A stretch of 44,020 nt of DNA from a bacterium (GCA_027623015.1 JAQBVR010000009.1:1-44020), one strand, 5' to 3'. Shown: positions 5,770 through 14,751, counted from the first letter of the stretch. Program-made: numbers and translations. Notes: generated by a model from the sequence alone, not told the origin.

Positions 5770-8142
5770 GTGCTTAACCCCTTTTCCAATGCAGGCATAC
5801 TAGGACTCAATGCAAGAAATCTGCTCTACGTAAAACCATTTAACCCGCGCAAAGCTGTTGCTTTTGCCGATGATAAATTAAAAACAAAAGGGTATTTAGC
5901 TGCACGCGGAATCCCTACTGCAAAGATCTACGCCCGCATAGAAACACGAGACCAATTGCGAGAATTCGACTTCGACCAAATACCAAATGAATGCGTCTTA
6001 AAACCAAATTTTGGTTTTGGAGGTGAAGGAATCTTGATCATTCGAGGTAGAAAAAACGACACGTTTTTACGGAATGGAAAAATCCCCGTCTCAAAGCTAG
6101 AACTCTCTCAGCATTGTGAAGATATCCTAGAAGGAATGTTCTCTGTAAATGGACGAAGAGATACTGCCTTCTTTGAACAGATCCTTATTCAACACGATTG
6201 CTTTGCTCGCTTTCGACCAGCTGGCTTACCAGATATTCGTGTTATCGTGTTTAATCTCGTACCTGTCATGGCCATGCTACGTGTTCCTACTGCGCAAAGT
6301 GACGGAAAAGCAAACATTCACCTCGGTGGAATAGGAATAGGTATCGACCTTGCTACAGGTATGACAACACATGCAGCACAATATCATGGGATCATCAAAA
6401 AATTACCACATGGCGGCTCTCCAGCGGGGATTCAGATCCCCTACTGGGATGAGATGCTGCTCATCAGCTCCAAGATTCAGCAAATTACAAACATCGGGTA
6501 CCTTGCAGTAGATATCACTATAGACCAACAGATGGGCCCTGCTCTGCTCGAAGTAAATGCGCGCGCTGGACTCATGGTACAACTCGCAAACCTCGCTCCA
6601 CTGCGTGCCAGACTCGAACGCGTACAAGGGGTGACAGTGGACACACCAGAGAAAGGAGTAAATCTTGGGCAAAGCCTCTTTGGGGCAACAACGAAGAAAA
6701 GAGTGGTCGAGAAAAAAGAAGAAGAACGTCCTGTGCTCGGCAAACATGAGATGATAACCATCAGTGGAGATGGTACGAGTATAGAGGTGCCTTGTCTCAT
6801 AGCCCCAGAGCATGAACGAACAATATTTACACAAGATCTTATCAAAGACCTACAAGAAAAGGGCGCCGCAGAAACAAAAAATGCAAAAGATGGTACGTTC
6901 AAAGTAAAGTTCACCCTCGCAGGTAAGAGACTACAAACATTGGCCACTATTGGCGATGTTACTGGAGAAGACCACGCTATGATCGGTAAGCGTGACTTAG
7001 CTGGATTCCTCATCGATCCATCGAAAGAAGCACCGGCTATCAAAAGGACGGCATCAGTCAAATCTGAGCTTCGAGCAGTGGATAAAATAATCGCACAAAT
7101 AGATCGCGACCTTCTTCTTCTCAAGCACATCAAGCCGATCAACCTACAAGAAGAACGCCGACGTGCGCAACATGACAGACTGTATAACCCTATCTTCAAT
7201 TACAACGAACCTGCAATAGACCTCGACGATGCAGAACGTAAAATAGAGAAGTCTATCAAGAATGACAGTCCTCTTGGCATCTTACTTGAAAAGAAAAGGA
7301 AAGAACTTCGTACAAGGATAGATTTGATCCGCTCTCGCGGAGATGCAGATCGATTTACACAAGCGTCACGGTCACTCTTTGGTGCTCCTACATCTGCACT
7401 TATGCGCAGTGCACAAGCACTGATAAACGAGCGTATTGCTTGCGATCTACCTGAATCTAAGAAGGAATTACTCTCCTCAAAAGAGGTGGCAAATCGATTC
7501 ACCGAGATACTAAAAAGTTATAGTCTTCATGATTGGCAAACAACAATCCGACCACGCATGGTTGCAGATGTAACCGTAGGACAAGGACATATTTACATTC
7601 GAGAAGGTGCCACGTTTGCCCGAGTACATATAGATGCACTTATCGCTCACGAAATAGAAACACACATTCTCACTGCAGAGAATGGATCACACCAACCCTA
7701 TGCCATTTTCCGAAATGGTTGTGCAAACTATCTCGATACACAAGAAGGCCTTGCAGTGTACAATCAAAATCGCATCTACAGTCCATACCACGAAAAGAGA
7801 TACAACCCGCCTCGTGGCGTACTAGGAGTTGCATTTGCACTCGAACATTCCTTTGCAGATACACGAAAATACCTCCATGAAACACTAGGTTACGATACAG
7901 AGAAGGCTCTAAACTTAGCCATTTCTATGAAACGAGGGCTCATCGACACATCTGAACCAGGAGCGTTTACGAAGAGTGTTGTGTACTACCGTGGACTCCG
8001 TGCCATCGAACAGTACGTCAAAGATGGTGGAGATTTGACTAGACTCTACATCGGAAAGATCGCACTTGAAGATCTCGAACTCATCGAACGGATAGAAGGA
8101 TTAGAGAAGCCGCTGATTCTTCCAAGTTTTTTGAGGGAATAG
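5770..8142 (+). CDS. Fusion: RimK-like ATP-grasp ligase, degenerate retropepsin-like domain, DUF1704 (MATCAP-type) metallopeptidase
   Basis: Three modules lie in 790 residues. Residues 1-300 are an ATP-grasp ligase of the alpha-L-glutamate ligase-like type: VLKPNFGFGGEGILI is the nucleotide-binding loop and LLEVNARAGLMVQLAN the metal-binding end. Residues 326-420 resemble the RimK-linked retropepsin-like family (PF05618), best seen in MIGKRDLAGFLIDPSK. The site where that family has V-D-T-G-A appears to read IAPEH, so this part is probably inactive. Residues 430-790 match DUF1704, with the zinc motif HEIETH (627-632) and QEGLA (658-662), whose Glu is the likely third ligand; human MATCAP tyrosine carboxypeptidase belongs to the same family. 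Start is GTG, three bases after the 7TM stop. One polypeptide could thus both attach and remove a residue. Confidence 0.85.
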   Translation: MLNPFSNAGILGLNARNLLYVKPFNPRKAVAFADDKLKTKGYLAARGIPTAKIYARIETRDQLREFDFDQIPNECVLKPNFGFGGEGILIIRGRKNDTFLRNGKIPVSKLELSQHCEDILEGMFSVNGRRDTAFFEQILIQHDCFARFRPAGLPDIRVIVFNLVPVMAMLRVPTAQSDGKANIHLGGIGIGIDLATGMTTHAAQYHGIIKKLPHGGSPAGIQIPYWDEMLLISSKIQQITNIGYLAVDITIDQQMGPALLEVNARAGLMVQLANLAPLRARLERVQGVTVDTPEKGVNLGQSLFGATTKKRVVEKKEEERPVLGKHEMITISGDGTSIEVPCLIAPEHERTIFTQDLIKDLQEKGAAETKNAKDGTFKVKFTLAGKRLQTLATIGDVTGEDHAMIGKRDLAGFLIDPSKEAPAIKRTASVKSELRAVDKIIAQIDRDLLLLKHIKPINLQEERRRAQHDRLYNPIFNYNEPAIDLDDAERKIEKSIKNDSPLGILLEKKRKELRTRIDLIRSRGDADRFTQASRSLFGAPTSALMRSAQALINERIACDLPESKKELLSSKEVANRFTEILKSYSLHDWQTTIRPRMVADVTVGQGHIYIREGATFARVHIDALIAHEIETHILTAENGSHQPYAIFRNGCANYLDTQEGLAVYNQNRIYSPYHEKRYNPPRGVLGVAFALEHSFADTRKYLHETLGYDTEKALNLAISMKRGLIDTSEPGAFTKSVVYYRGLRAIEQYVKDGGDLTRLYIGKIALEDLELIERIEGLEKPLILPSFLRE

Positions 8143-8243
8143 ATTAAGAAATAGAGGAAATAAAAAAAGAAGATTCACGGTATTGGATTCCAAAATACTT
8201 TGTAGATTTCTACACTGCCAAATCCTTAATTTCCTTTTGTTCT

Positions 8244-9284
8244 TTACTCCCATTTTACTCGTACAAAGTCATCGATGAACGTCATCCATGTCTGTCCATT
8301 TGCGAAGGTAAGCATCTTGCCACTGGCGTCCTGAAATGCAAATGGGTCTTCGATACGATCTCGTGACCATGTTCCGTGCATCACCTTTCCACTACGAAAT
8401 AGAAGTACTTTCCCTTGGCCAGTTGTCTTGATAGAAAGTCGGCCATACGGTCCTATTTCATTTGTAGACGTAGCAAGAAATACAATATTTCGTGGATGAG
8501 CAGGACTTTCAATACCACCATTTATACGTGTATACCGTCCAAGCCATTGATCATAGGAGTACTGAACATTGTGCAGTGAACTAAAGTAATTCACACGGAT
8601 AGCAGTCGCACCTGAGCCACTACTTCCTACGGGGCCTGTAGCATAAAGAGGGACAGGAATGTGTATGGCAGGAGTCTCAGATAAAAGATCTTGTATACGA
8701 TCACGTTGTAAGAATAAATCATGTGGTGCAGGAGCATCATCAGCGCGAAGGAAGTGACTTTCTAGCCAAAGTCCGTTGAAAGCGACAAGGCCAGTATCAG
8801 AATTTTCAACTCGCTCAAGAGCCTCAGGGCTTCCGCCAGCATGAAAAATAACTGGTCTCCAGGGCAGAGATCCATCTAGTACGTACGGTCGCAAAGAACG
8901 CACTGGCCCAACGACCTTTGGTAGATCTTTTCTATCAAACAACACAAAAAATCGTGTGATGAACCCTTCTGCAAAATACTCTTGGATGATGTCTGCCTTG
9001 TCTAGTCCACGATGATGCGGTCGTGCATCCTCGTGATTTTCTACAACGATACCTATATAGCTCTTATGCTTCTGTTGAAATGGTGACAAACTAAGATAAG
9101 AAATAATGGACTTTTCAGAAGAAGAATCCAGAGGCGCAACAAATACATTTTCACGAGGTTCTGCAGGAAGAGCAAAACGGATATGTGGTATAGGTAAGCC
9201 AAAAACTTGGACGATCAACATGCCCGTACAGACAAGTGTCAACAGAAAGATAATGCCAAGTAAGAAGCGGCGAAGTATTTGCAT
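8244..9284 (-). CDS. DUF3048 (YerB-like) exported protein
   Basis: Residues 1-28 are a hydrophobic N-terminal anchor or signal. From residue 70 the DUF3048 pattern is clear: IGIVVENHEDARPHHRGLDK, ADIIQEYFAEGFITRFFVLF, GPVRSLRPYVLDG and FHAGGSPEALE. The C-terminal half (about residues 225-345) matches the second part of the family, ending in a beta-rich segment. YerB-type proteins are envelope proteins of unknown biochemical role. Length is normal for the family. It is the last of three minus-strand genes, 24 bases after L25, and converges on the ATP-grasp fusion gene. Confidence 0.85.
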   Translation of the reverse strand: MQILRRFLLGIIFLLTLVCTGMLIVQVFGLPIPHIRFALPAEPRENVFVAPLDSSSEKSIISYLSLSPFQQKHKSYIGIVVENHEDARPHHRGLDKADIIQEYFAEGFITRFFVLFDRKDLPKVVGPVRSLRPYVLDGSLPWRPVIFHAGGSPEALERVENSDTGLVAFNGLWLESHFLRADDAPAPHDLFLQRDRIQDLLSETPAIHIPVPLYATGPVGSSGSGATAIRVNYFSSLHNVQYSYDQWLGRYTRINGGIESPAHPRNIVFLATSTNEIGPYGRLSIKTTGQGKVLLFRSGKVMHGTWSRDRIEDPFAFQDASGKMLTFANGQTWMTFIDDFVRVKWE

Positions 9285-9308
9285 GATCTACGATCTACTG
9301 TGATGAAA

Positions 9309-9956
9309 TTAAGAATCCCCTCCTTCAGATTTTTCTGCATCACCTCCTTTTGCTACTTCACCCTCTTCACCTTCTACAGCTTCTACTGCCTCTGGCTCAG
9401 TCTCCTTGCGTGGCTCTTGCACTGTAGCAAGAACAACATCATCATCTTCTGAGATCACAACACCAGATGGAACAATAATGTCGGATACATGCAGAGCACT
9501 TGTGAAGTCTACAAGGATACTAATGTCGATAGATAATGAATGAGGAAGGTCTGACGGAAGACACTTCACTGTTACGTGGTCACGAGATGTAACCATGACT
9601 CCTCCAAGATCCTTGACTGCAGGAGCCTCTCCTTCAAATTGCAACGGAATAGTTGCCTCGATCTCCTTCTTCATATCGACAGCAAGGAAATCTACATGCG
9701 TTATAAAGTCAGACACAGGGTCGAACTGGAGAGCATGGAAAAGTACAGGAACCTTCTTTCCATCGATCTCAAGGTTTACCAATGTACTTGCTCCTGCCTT
9801 CTGATATGAACGGAAAAGTTCATTGTAGACACACTGAATCTGGGTATTATCCACGTCACTACCATAGAGAACACAAGGGACAGTATTTGCCCTGCGAAGC
9901 ACCTGAGAGGTCTTAGACATATCTCGAGCCTGTGCTGAAAGTTCTACGTTATCCAT
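9309..9956 (-). CDS. rplY: 50S ribosomal protein L25 (CTC/general stress form)
   Basis: L25 binds 5S rRNA in the central protuberance. The N-terminal domain (residues 1-90) has the family elements LSAQARDM, VPCVLYG and the segment PVLFHALQFDPVSDFITHVDF. A second beta-rich TL5/CTC C-terminal domain follows (about 95-185), and then a 30-residue Glu/Ala/Gly-rich acidic tail. I use the ATG at 9954-9956; an in-frame TTG three codons upstream is possible. Length is normal for the two-domain form. It lies between the glycosyltransferase and DUF3048 genes. Confidence 0.93.
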   Translation of the reverse strand: MDNVELSAQARDMSKTSQVLRRANTVPCVLYGSDVDNTQIQCVYNELFRSYQKAGASTLVNLEIDGKKVPVLFHALQFDPVSDFITHVDFLAVDMKKEIEATIPLQFEGEAPAVKDLGGVMVTSRDHVTVKCLPSDLPHSLSIDISILVDFTSALHVSDIIVPSGVVISEDDDVVLATVQEPRKETEPEAVEAVEGEEGEVAKGGDAEKSEGGDS

Positions 9957-10024
9957 AAAGCCCAAAAAGCTTACGGAAACGTGGACTGGAGGTCAATAAA
10001 GGAAAAGGGTTTTCTTGAGTATTC

Positions 10025-10822
10025 TTATGCTGACCGCCATTTCCAGAAGTATTTGAGAGCACTGGCTATATGCACTCTTCCCGTCTTATGAAGGAATAAT
10101 GCGAAGAATCCCCCTCCGCTAAGGCGCTGTTTGCGATCTAAGGCATGGACAACTGGAAAATACACAACCTGCTTCCCTGACTCTAAACAGCGACGACAGA
10201 GGTCTGTATCCTCGAAAAAAAGGAAGTATCGCTCATCGTACCCTCCAAGATCTGCAAAAAGAGCCCGTGATATAAGAAAGCAAGCTCCAACGACCCAATC
10301 TACCTGCCGTACCGCCTGAGGGTTTACATTGCGCTCCAAATATCTGTCCAGCCTCTTGGGGAACAATCGTCGTAAAGGAGTCCGTTTTATGCAGATATCT
10401 ACAAAAGACGGAAAAACACGGTGAGAATCACGGACAGTGCCATCGGCAAACACAAGCTGTGGAGCCAAGATGCCAATCTCTGAATGTTGCTGCATATGCG
10501 TAAGCATTTTTTCTAAACCAGAAGACTCCAAGGCATTATCTGGGTTGATAAAAAGAATGTAATCACTATCTGCAAACTGCTCTGCATAGTTATTGCCACT
10601 ACCAAATCCTGTATTGGTAGAAGATTCAACAATCTCTACATTGCTCATATGACCTAGCTGATTTCGGATCACACCTATAGAGTCATCTTCAGAATGATTA
10701 TCGACGACGATAATCTGTAGTTGATCTACTACAGTTTGCTTCTGCAAAGCCTCTACACAACGCACAGTGTCTTGTGGAGAACGATAATTTAATACGATTG
10801 CTGATACTAAAACCTTCACCAT
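10025..10822 (-). CDS. Family 2 glycosyltransferase (rhamnosyltransferase-like)
   Basis: This GT-A enzyme probably transfers a sugar from a nucleotide donor to a cell-surface polysaccharide. Visible elements: SAIVLNYRSPQDTVRCVEAL (donor-binding strand and helix), IIVVDNHSEDDS, STNTGFGSGNNYA, LFINPDN (metal-binding region in DxD position), VVGACFLISR, and FLFFEDTDLCRRC (catalytic ED). This is the WbbL-like pattern. No membrane span is obvious apart from a mildly hydrophobic C-terminus. The gene is divergent from uvrC; their shared upstream region contains an inverted pair of heptamer arrays. The acceptor cannot be told from sequence. Confidence 0.88.
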   Translation of the reverse strand: MVKVLVSAIVLNYRSPQDTVRCVEALQKQTVVDQLQIIVVDNHSEDDSIGVIRNQLGHMSNVEIVESSTNTGFGSGNNYAEQFADSDYILFINPDNALESSGLEKMLTHMQQHSEIGILAPQLVFADGTVRDSHRVFPSFVDICIKRTPLRRLFPKRLDRYLERNVNPQAVRQVDWVVGACFLISRALFADLGGYDERYFLFFEDTDLCRRCLESGKQVVYFPVVHALDRKQRLSGGGFFALFLHKTGRVHIASALKYFWKWRSA

Positions 10823-10847
10823 GTGATGATATTAGTAGATAAGTAAC

Positions 10848-10934
10848 GAATTGAGAATTGAGAATTGAGAATAATTCATCCCAATAATCTAAAATGTATG
10901 TAGATATCAATTTTAAATTATCAATTTTCAATTC
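10848..10934. repeat. Inverted pair of heptamer arrays
   Basis: Left array 10848-10875: three exact GAATTGA units and one GAATAAT. Right array 10907-10934: TCAATTT, TAAATTA, TCAATTT, TCAATTC. The right array is the imperfect reverse complement of the left, so the pair could fold into a long stem between the divergent glycosyltransferase and uvrC genes. Confidence 0.85.
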
Positions 10935-10945
10935 ATACTCTCTAT

Positions 10946-13300
10946 ATGAAAGAAGAGAACCCACATCTCAAAGATCTAGCAAAAATAGTATCGACCATGC
11001 CTCAAAAGCCTGGTGTATATCGCTGGCTTGATGAAGCGGGAACTGTGCTCTATGTAGGGAAAGCCAAGAAACTACGTGACCGTCTAAAAAGCTACGTGTC
11101 TAAGCCAAACAAAAACATCGGACCATGGAAACTATCACTCATAAAAAACATCGCAGGACTCGAAACAACCATAACCCAATCTGAGCTCGAAGCTCTTGTA
11201 CTAGAGACAAATCTCATCAAAGAGATGAAGCCAAAATATAACGTCTTGATGAAAGACGATAAGAACTATGTCTATGTGCAGATCACCATTGCAGATGTTT
11301 GTCCTACTATCGACATCACCCGACAGATGGATAACAAGAAAGCGAAATACTTTGGGCCATTTCTCACAGCACAACGTGTGCGCTATACCCTTGACCTGCT
11401 GCAAGACATCTTGGGATATCGAAGCTGTAAAGAGTCGATAAGAGCGCTAAATACACAACGCCAAATTCCAAAACTCAAAACTCACAAACCACAATTTACA
11501 ACTTACAACTTACAACCCACAACTAGTACCCCATGTTTACAATTTCAAATCGGACAATGCAATGGCCTGTGTACTGGGAAGATCTCTCCAGAAGAATATG
11601 GCAAACGGATGCATGCAGTGATCGACTTCTTCAAAGGAAATCACACAGAAGCAAAAAGGTTAGCAAAAGTCATGATGAAAGAAGCAGCAAACAACAAAAA
11701 GTTTGAACGTGCAGCCAGACTACGAGACGCTCTCGCTGCAATAGAAAAGATGAAAGAAACACAGATGGCATCCGACACATCTGGCCAACATGCCGACTAT
11801 CTTGCAGTCGTGATAGCTGCAGGAAAAGCACAGGCAGTCGTGCTACAAGAACGTGGAGGAAAGCTTATCGGCGAACAGAGTATCGCACTCAAGGGGCAGC
11901 CAGACTCCATAGTAGAGGCACTAGAGCAGTTTATCCCCCAGTACTACACTGCAATGCCAGATATCCCTAACACTGTTGTCATAAGCGAAGAGATAGAAGA
12001 CCACGAAGTCATGCAGGAGTGGCTACAGTCCATACGAGGAAAACATGTCGACTTGTGGGTACCCGAGCGTGGAAAGAAGTCGAAGCTCCTCGAGCTTGCC
12101 ATCGCCAATGCAGAAGAGAAACTGCGGCAACAAGCTGCAGCATGGGAAGCAGCTGCGCGCAACCTCGAAGAGGCTCTCGAACAAGTAAGAGATGCTATAG
12201 GACTACCAGATGTACCCAAGCGCATAGAAGGCTACGACATCTCACACCTTGGAGGGACAGAAACCGTCGGTAGCATGGTGGTGATGATCAACGGTAAACC
12301 CAACAATAAAGACTACCGTAGCTTCACCATCCAAACACTCAAAGAAGGAGACATCGATGACTACAAAGCGCTAAAAGAAGTACTGAGAAGGCGGTTGCGG
12401 CATCTGTCAGATGAGGTAGGGCAGTGGAAAGAAAAAGGAGTACTAATTGGTAAAGCGCGTAAAGGAGAAGATAAGCAAATAGAAGAGATTATCGCGCAAC
12501 ACAAAGAGGAGCTTGGGCAAAATACATTTTCATATAAAGACTTTACTCTAGCCAGAAAAGAGAAAGAGATCATTGGATTTGGAAGAATGACCACGCATAA
12601 AGATAAGACCATCGAACTACAATCCATTTGGGTACATCAAGATTACCGTGGACAGAAGCTTGGAAAATTTATTTCACGTTCCATACTCAAAAAGATTAAG
12701 AAAGGGAAAGTATATATTCTCATAAATCAAAAACTAGAAGAGTACTACGCATCTCTTGGATTTCGTCATGTACACACTCCGCCTGACATCCTGAAAAAGG
12801 AACTGGTTTCCGATACACACCCCAGCTCTTGCAACATGGTGATGTTGTACAATATTGCAGATAACAAAGAAGATACATCACTCAAATCCAAACCAGATCT
12901 TCTGGTTATCGATGGAGGGAAAGGTCAACTCAGTAGCGTCGTGGAAGTACTCAAAGAACTTGAGCTGGATATACCAGTGATCGGTCTCGCAAAAAAATAT
13001 GAAGAAGTCTTTGTTCCTGGAAACCCTGTTTCCATTCTCCTGCCAAACAACAGCCAAGGAAGCTTCTTATTGCAAAGACTACGAGATGAAGCACATAGGT
13101 TTGCAAATGCACACAGAGAAAAGCGCTTGTCTAAACGCACTATAGGATCTGCTCTGGACGATGTACCAGGAATCGGACCAAAAACACGCAAAGAACTACT
13201 CACGACATTTCGCACAGTAGAAAACATCAAAGATGCAAGTGATGATGAACTGCTAAAGCTGATTACACAGACACAACTCAAAGCTATCCGAGAAAGTTGA
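10946..13300 (+). CDS. uvrC: UvrABC nuclease subunit C with inserted GNAT domain
   Basis: UvrC makes both incisions in nucleotide excision repair. Residues 18-100 are the GIY-YIG nuclease (GVYRWLDEAGTVLYVGKAKK). A Cys-containing stretch at 161-212 (RSCKES, then CLQFQIGQCNGLC) follows, then a UVR motif near 235-270. The RNase H-like nuclease is split: its first part ends near 490 and holds D431 (EGYDISHLGG). Its second part starts near 650 with DLLVIDGGKGQ (D656) and RDEAHRFA (H717). Residues 500-640 between them resemble a GNAT acetyltransferase (IIGFGRMTT, then SIWVHQDYRGQKLGKFI, then YYASLGFRHV). Helix-hairpin-helix DNA-binding motifs occupy about 738-780. At 784 residues it is well above the usual size of about 600. 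A heptamer array adds 21 codons near residues 173-193. Confidence 0.96.
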   Translation: MKEENPHLKDLAKIVSTMPQKPGVYRWLDEAGTVLYVGKAKKLRDRLKSYVSKPNKNIGPWKLSLIKNIAGLETTITQSELEALVLETNLIKEMKPKYNVLMKDDKNYVYVQITIADVCPTIDITRQMDNKKAKYFGPFLTAQRVRYTLDLLQDILGYRSCKESIRALNTQRQIPKLKTHKPQFTTYNLQPTTSTPCLQFQIGQCNGLCTGKISPEEYGKRMHAVIDFFKGNHTEAKRLAKVMMKEAANNKKFERAARLRDALAAIEKMKETQMASDTSGQHADYLAVVIAAGKAQAVVLQERGGKLIGEQSIALKGQPDSIVEALEQFIPQYYTAMPDIPNTVVISEEIEDHEVMQEWLQSIRGKHVDLWVPERGKKSKLLELAIANAEEKLRQQAAAWEAAARNLEEALEQVRDAIGLPDVPKRIEGYDISHLGGTETVGSMVVMINGKPNNKDYRSFTIQTLKEGDIDDYKALKEVLRRRLRHLSDEVGQWKEKGVLIGKARKGEDKQIEEIIAQHKEELGQNTFSYKDFTLARKEKEIIGFGRMTTHKDKTIELQSIWVHQDYRGQKLGKFISRSILKKIKKGKVYILINQKLEEYYASLGFRHVHTPPDILKKELVSDTHPSSCNMVMLYNIADNKEDTSLKSKPDLLVIDGGKGQLSSVVEVLKELELDIPVIGLAKKYEEVFVPGNPVSILLPNNSQGSFLLQRLRDEAHRFANAHREKRLSKRTIGSALDDVPGIGPKTRKELLTTFRTVENIKDASDDELLKLITQTQLKAIRES
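11462..11524 (+). repeat. Heptamer array inside uvrC
   Basis: Nine consecutive 7-base units: CAAATTC, two CAAAACT, CACAAAC, CACAATT, two TACAACT, TACAACC, CACAACT. The total of 63 bases equals 21 codons, so the reading frame is kept. It falls in the variable loop between the two Cys-containing segments of UvrC. Confidence 0.95.
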
Positions 13301-13342
13301 TACCAGCAAAGTAATACAGCGTCATACATTGTATATACAAAC

Positions 13343-13377
13343 CAGTAACGAGTAACAAGGAACAAATAACGCGTAAC
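13343..13377. repeat. Heptamer array between convergent genes
   Basis: Five units sharing the form NNNNAAC: CAGTAAC, GAGTAAC, AAGGAAC, AAATAAC, GCGTAAC. It fills the space between the uvrC stop and the end of the convergent membrane-protein gene. A short palindrome, TTGTATATACAA, precedes it. Confidence 0.85.
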
Positions 13378-13380
13378 GAT

Positions 13381-14004
13381 TTAAGCAACAGGTGTCTCCT
13401 CAGCAACATCAACGATATCCGCTTGAACTGGATCAGGAGCATGCTGCCTATCTGCCCGACTGCCACGACGCTGGTACTCCATAACAACATCCGATATCTG
13501 TGCAGTGATCTCCTTTGCACGAGGCACATACCTCTTTATGATAGTATCTCCACCCTCTCCTTCCTTGAGATGAAAGGAAATCGCTCCAAAAGGGAACATA
13601 TTCCATAGTTGTGTTTCCACAGTAATAGAGCCAATGTTTTCGAGATGGATTGGTTTGATTTCCTGTCGAAAAATCGATGTTTGATCTACCAAGATCACCT
13701 TATCGGTCGTTACTAAGATAAAATCGTAACACCAGTCGATATACGCCTTTGCCACATTGAATAAAACAAATACTACCCATACAGTAACAAGACCACCCCA
13801 AAGCAACACCGGAGGCCAGGAGTAGATGATTCCAATGATTCCAATGATCATTAGGGCTGCTGTAATGATGATCTCTCGAATAATAGCAAAGAAAAATGAC
13901 AGACCATGATAGTACGTCATGAGCACCTCACACTCCCCAGAGTCCTCCTTGCAGAAGCGATCTTTCACTTTATTTATGTCCGTCTCTAGAGCAAATATGC
14001 GCAT
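13381..14004 (-). CDS. Membrane protein with bacterial PH-like domain
   Basis: I use the ATG at 14002-14004 (MRIFALETD); the longer frame upstream adds a 39-residue Ser/Arg-rich stretch that does not look protein-like. Two hydrophobic helices lie at roughly residues 35-90 (IIITAALMIIGIIGIIYSW, then LLWGGLVTVWVVFVLFNVA). They are followed by a bPH2-type beta domain: DFILVTTDKVILVDQTSIF, then LENIGSITVE, FGAISFHL. This resembles the DUF304/YdbT-like PH families, which are membrane-linked and of uncertain function. The C-terminus is polar. It is convergent with uvrC. Confidence 0.75.
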   Translation of the reverse strand: MRIFALETDINKVKDRFCKEDSGECEVLMTYYHGLSFFFAIIREIIITAALMIIGIIGIIYSWPPVLLWGGLVTVWVVFVLFNVAKAYIDWCYDFILVTTDKVILVDQTSIFRQEIKPIHLENIGSITVETQLWNMFPFGAISFHLKEGEGGDTIIKRYVPRAKEITAQISDVVMEYQRRGSRADRQHAPDPVQADIVDVAEETPVA

Positions 14005-14024
14005 AGGGGGTATCGTAGCAGTTC

Positions 14025-14040
14025 TTCCCCATTTGGGGAA
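14025..14040. repeat. Short GC hairpin upstream of the PH-like gene
   Basis: TTCCCC (14025-14030) pairs with GGGGAA (14035-14040) across a 4-base loop. It lies in the 5' region of the minus-strand PH-like gene. Role not clear. Confidence 0.4.
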
Positions 14041-14173
14041 TGAAAATATAAAAGAACAAGAAGATCTAGAGGAACACAAAAAATATGGATACATCTTGAT
14101 CCTATTGATCTTGTATTTCATCTAGTTATTTTGGGTCTTCTTGCTCCTCTAGCTCTTTTGGTCTGTAAAATCG

Positions 14174-14623
14174 TCAAACATTGCAGTTTGCAGTTTCATC
14201 CTTACACCCCGCACAAGACAGTAGATACGAGTCAAAATAGAGAGGATCTGTAGCATCTGGAACATTTGGCTCTGCTGCACGTATTCGTTTAGCCATACGC
14301 CAAGCAGTAGGGTATGTAACACCTAACTGACGCTCTATTTCTTTAGCAGATATACCATGTGGAGACTGAGCAACAAGCAATACAGCCTTAAACCACTTCG
14401 TAAGAGCGACAGGCGACCCCTGAAAGATGGTCCCTTTCATAGGGTAGATGTGTGACCTACCACAGTTGCATGTGTAGCAAAGTTTCTTTGAATGCTTATG
14501 ATACGCCCCTTTTCGTGAACACTTAGGGCACTCAGCATCGATAAATCGCAATGCAAAGAGGAAGTCCAAGCAATGGTCGTTGGAAGAGAATCGCCGCATG
14601 AAGTCCTGAAGATGTAAAACCAT
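14174..14623 (-). pseudogene. IS1595-family transposase remnant (zinc ribbon and HTH only)
   Basis: The 149 residues match the N-terminal part of ISXO2/IS1595-type transposases. The zinc ribbon has CPKCSRKGAYHKHSKKLCYTC, then a short strand region (GTIFQGS). The helical/HTH segment is WFKAVLLVAQSPHGISAKEI, then ERQLGVTYPTAWRMAKRIRA. The DDE-type catalytic domain that should follow is missing; after about residue 125 the sequence stops resembling the family and ends ETANCNV. I see no convincing terminal inverted repeats. It is either a decayed insertion sequence or a truncated DNA-binding derivative kept as a solo gene. It sits in the accessory stretch with the tRNA and Doc-like toxin. Confidence 0.75.
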
Positions 14624-14693
14624 AGTAGATGATTCTCGGCTCTCTACAGCGAAGCGTCAAGTCTTCTGCGTACTATCTTCAGCTAGATGAAAC

Positions 14694-14723
14694 TTGACCC
14701 ACCACATGCTCTACACCTAAACT
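14694..14723 (+). promoter_or_regulatory. Promoter of the YceI-like gene
   Basis: TTGACC (14694-14699), 18-base spacer, TAAACT (14718-14723), 28 bases before the ATG. Confidence 0.55.
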
Positions 14724-14751
14724 TTGGATTCTTAATTTCTCTCATCATATT

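Noticed and set aside
10848-10934. Heptamer arrays as CRISPR arrays
   Set aside because: Units are only 7 bases, directly adjacent and without unique spacers. No cas gene is in the window.
13300-13300. Recoded UGA (genetic code 25) as in Absconditabacteria
   Set aside because: TGA ends uvrC and the nucleotidyltransferase at the expected protein ends, so the standard bacterial code fits.
14005-14121. 39-residue N-terminal extension of the PH-like protein
   Set aside because: The added residues are Ser/Arg-rich and cover a hairpin; the ATG at 14002-14004 gives a sensible start.
14130-14750. A complete IS1595 element
   Set aside because: The catalytic DDE part is missing and I could not find matching terminal inverted repeats or a target duplication.
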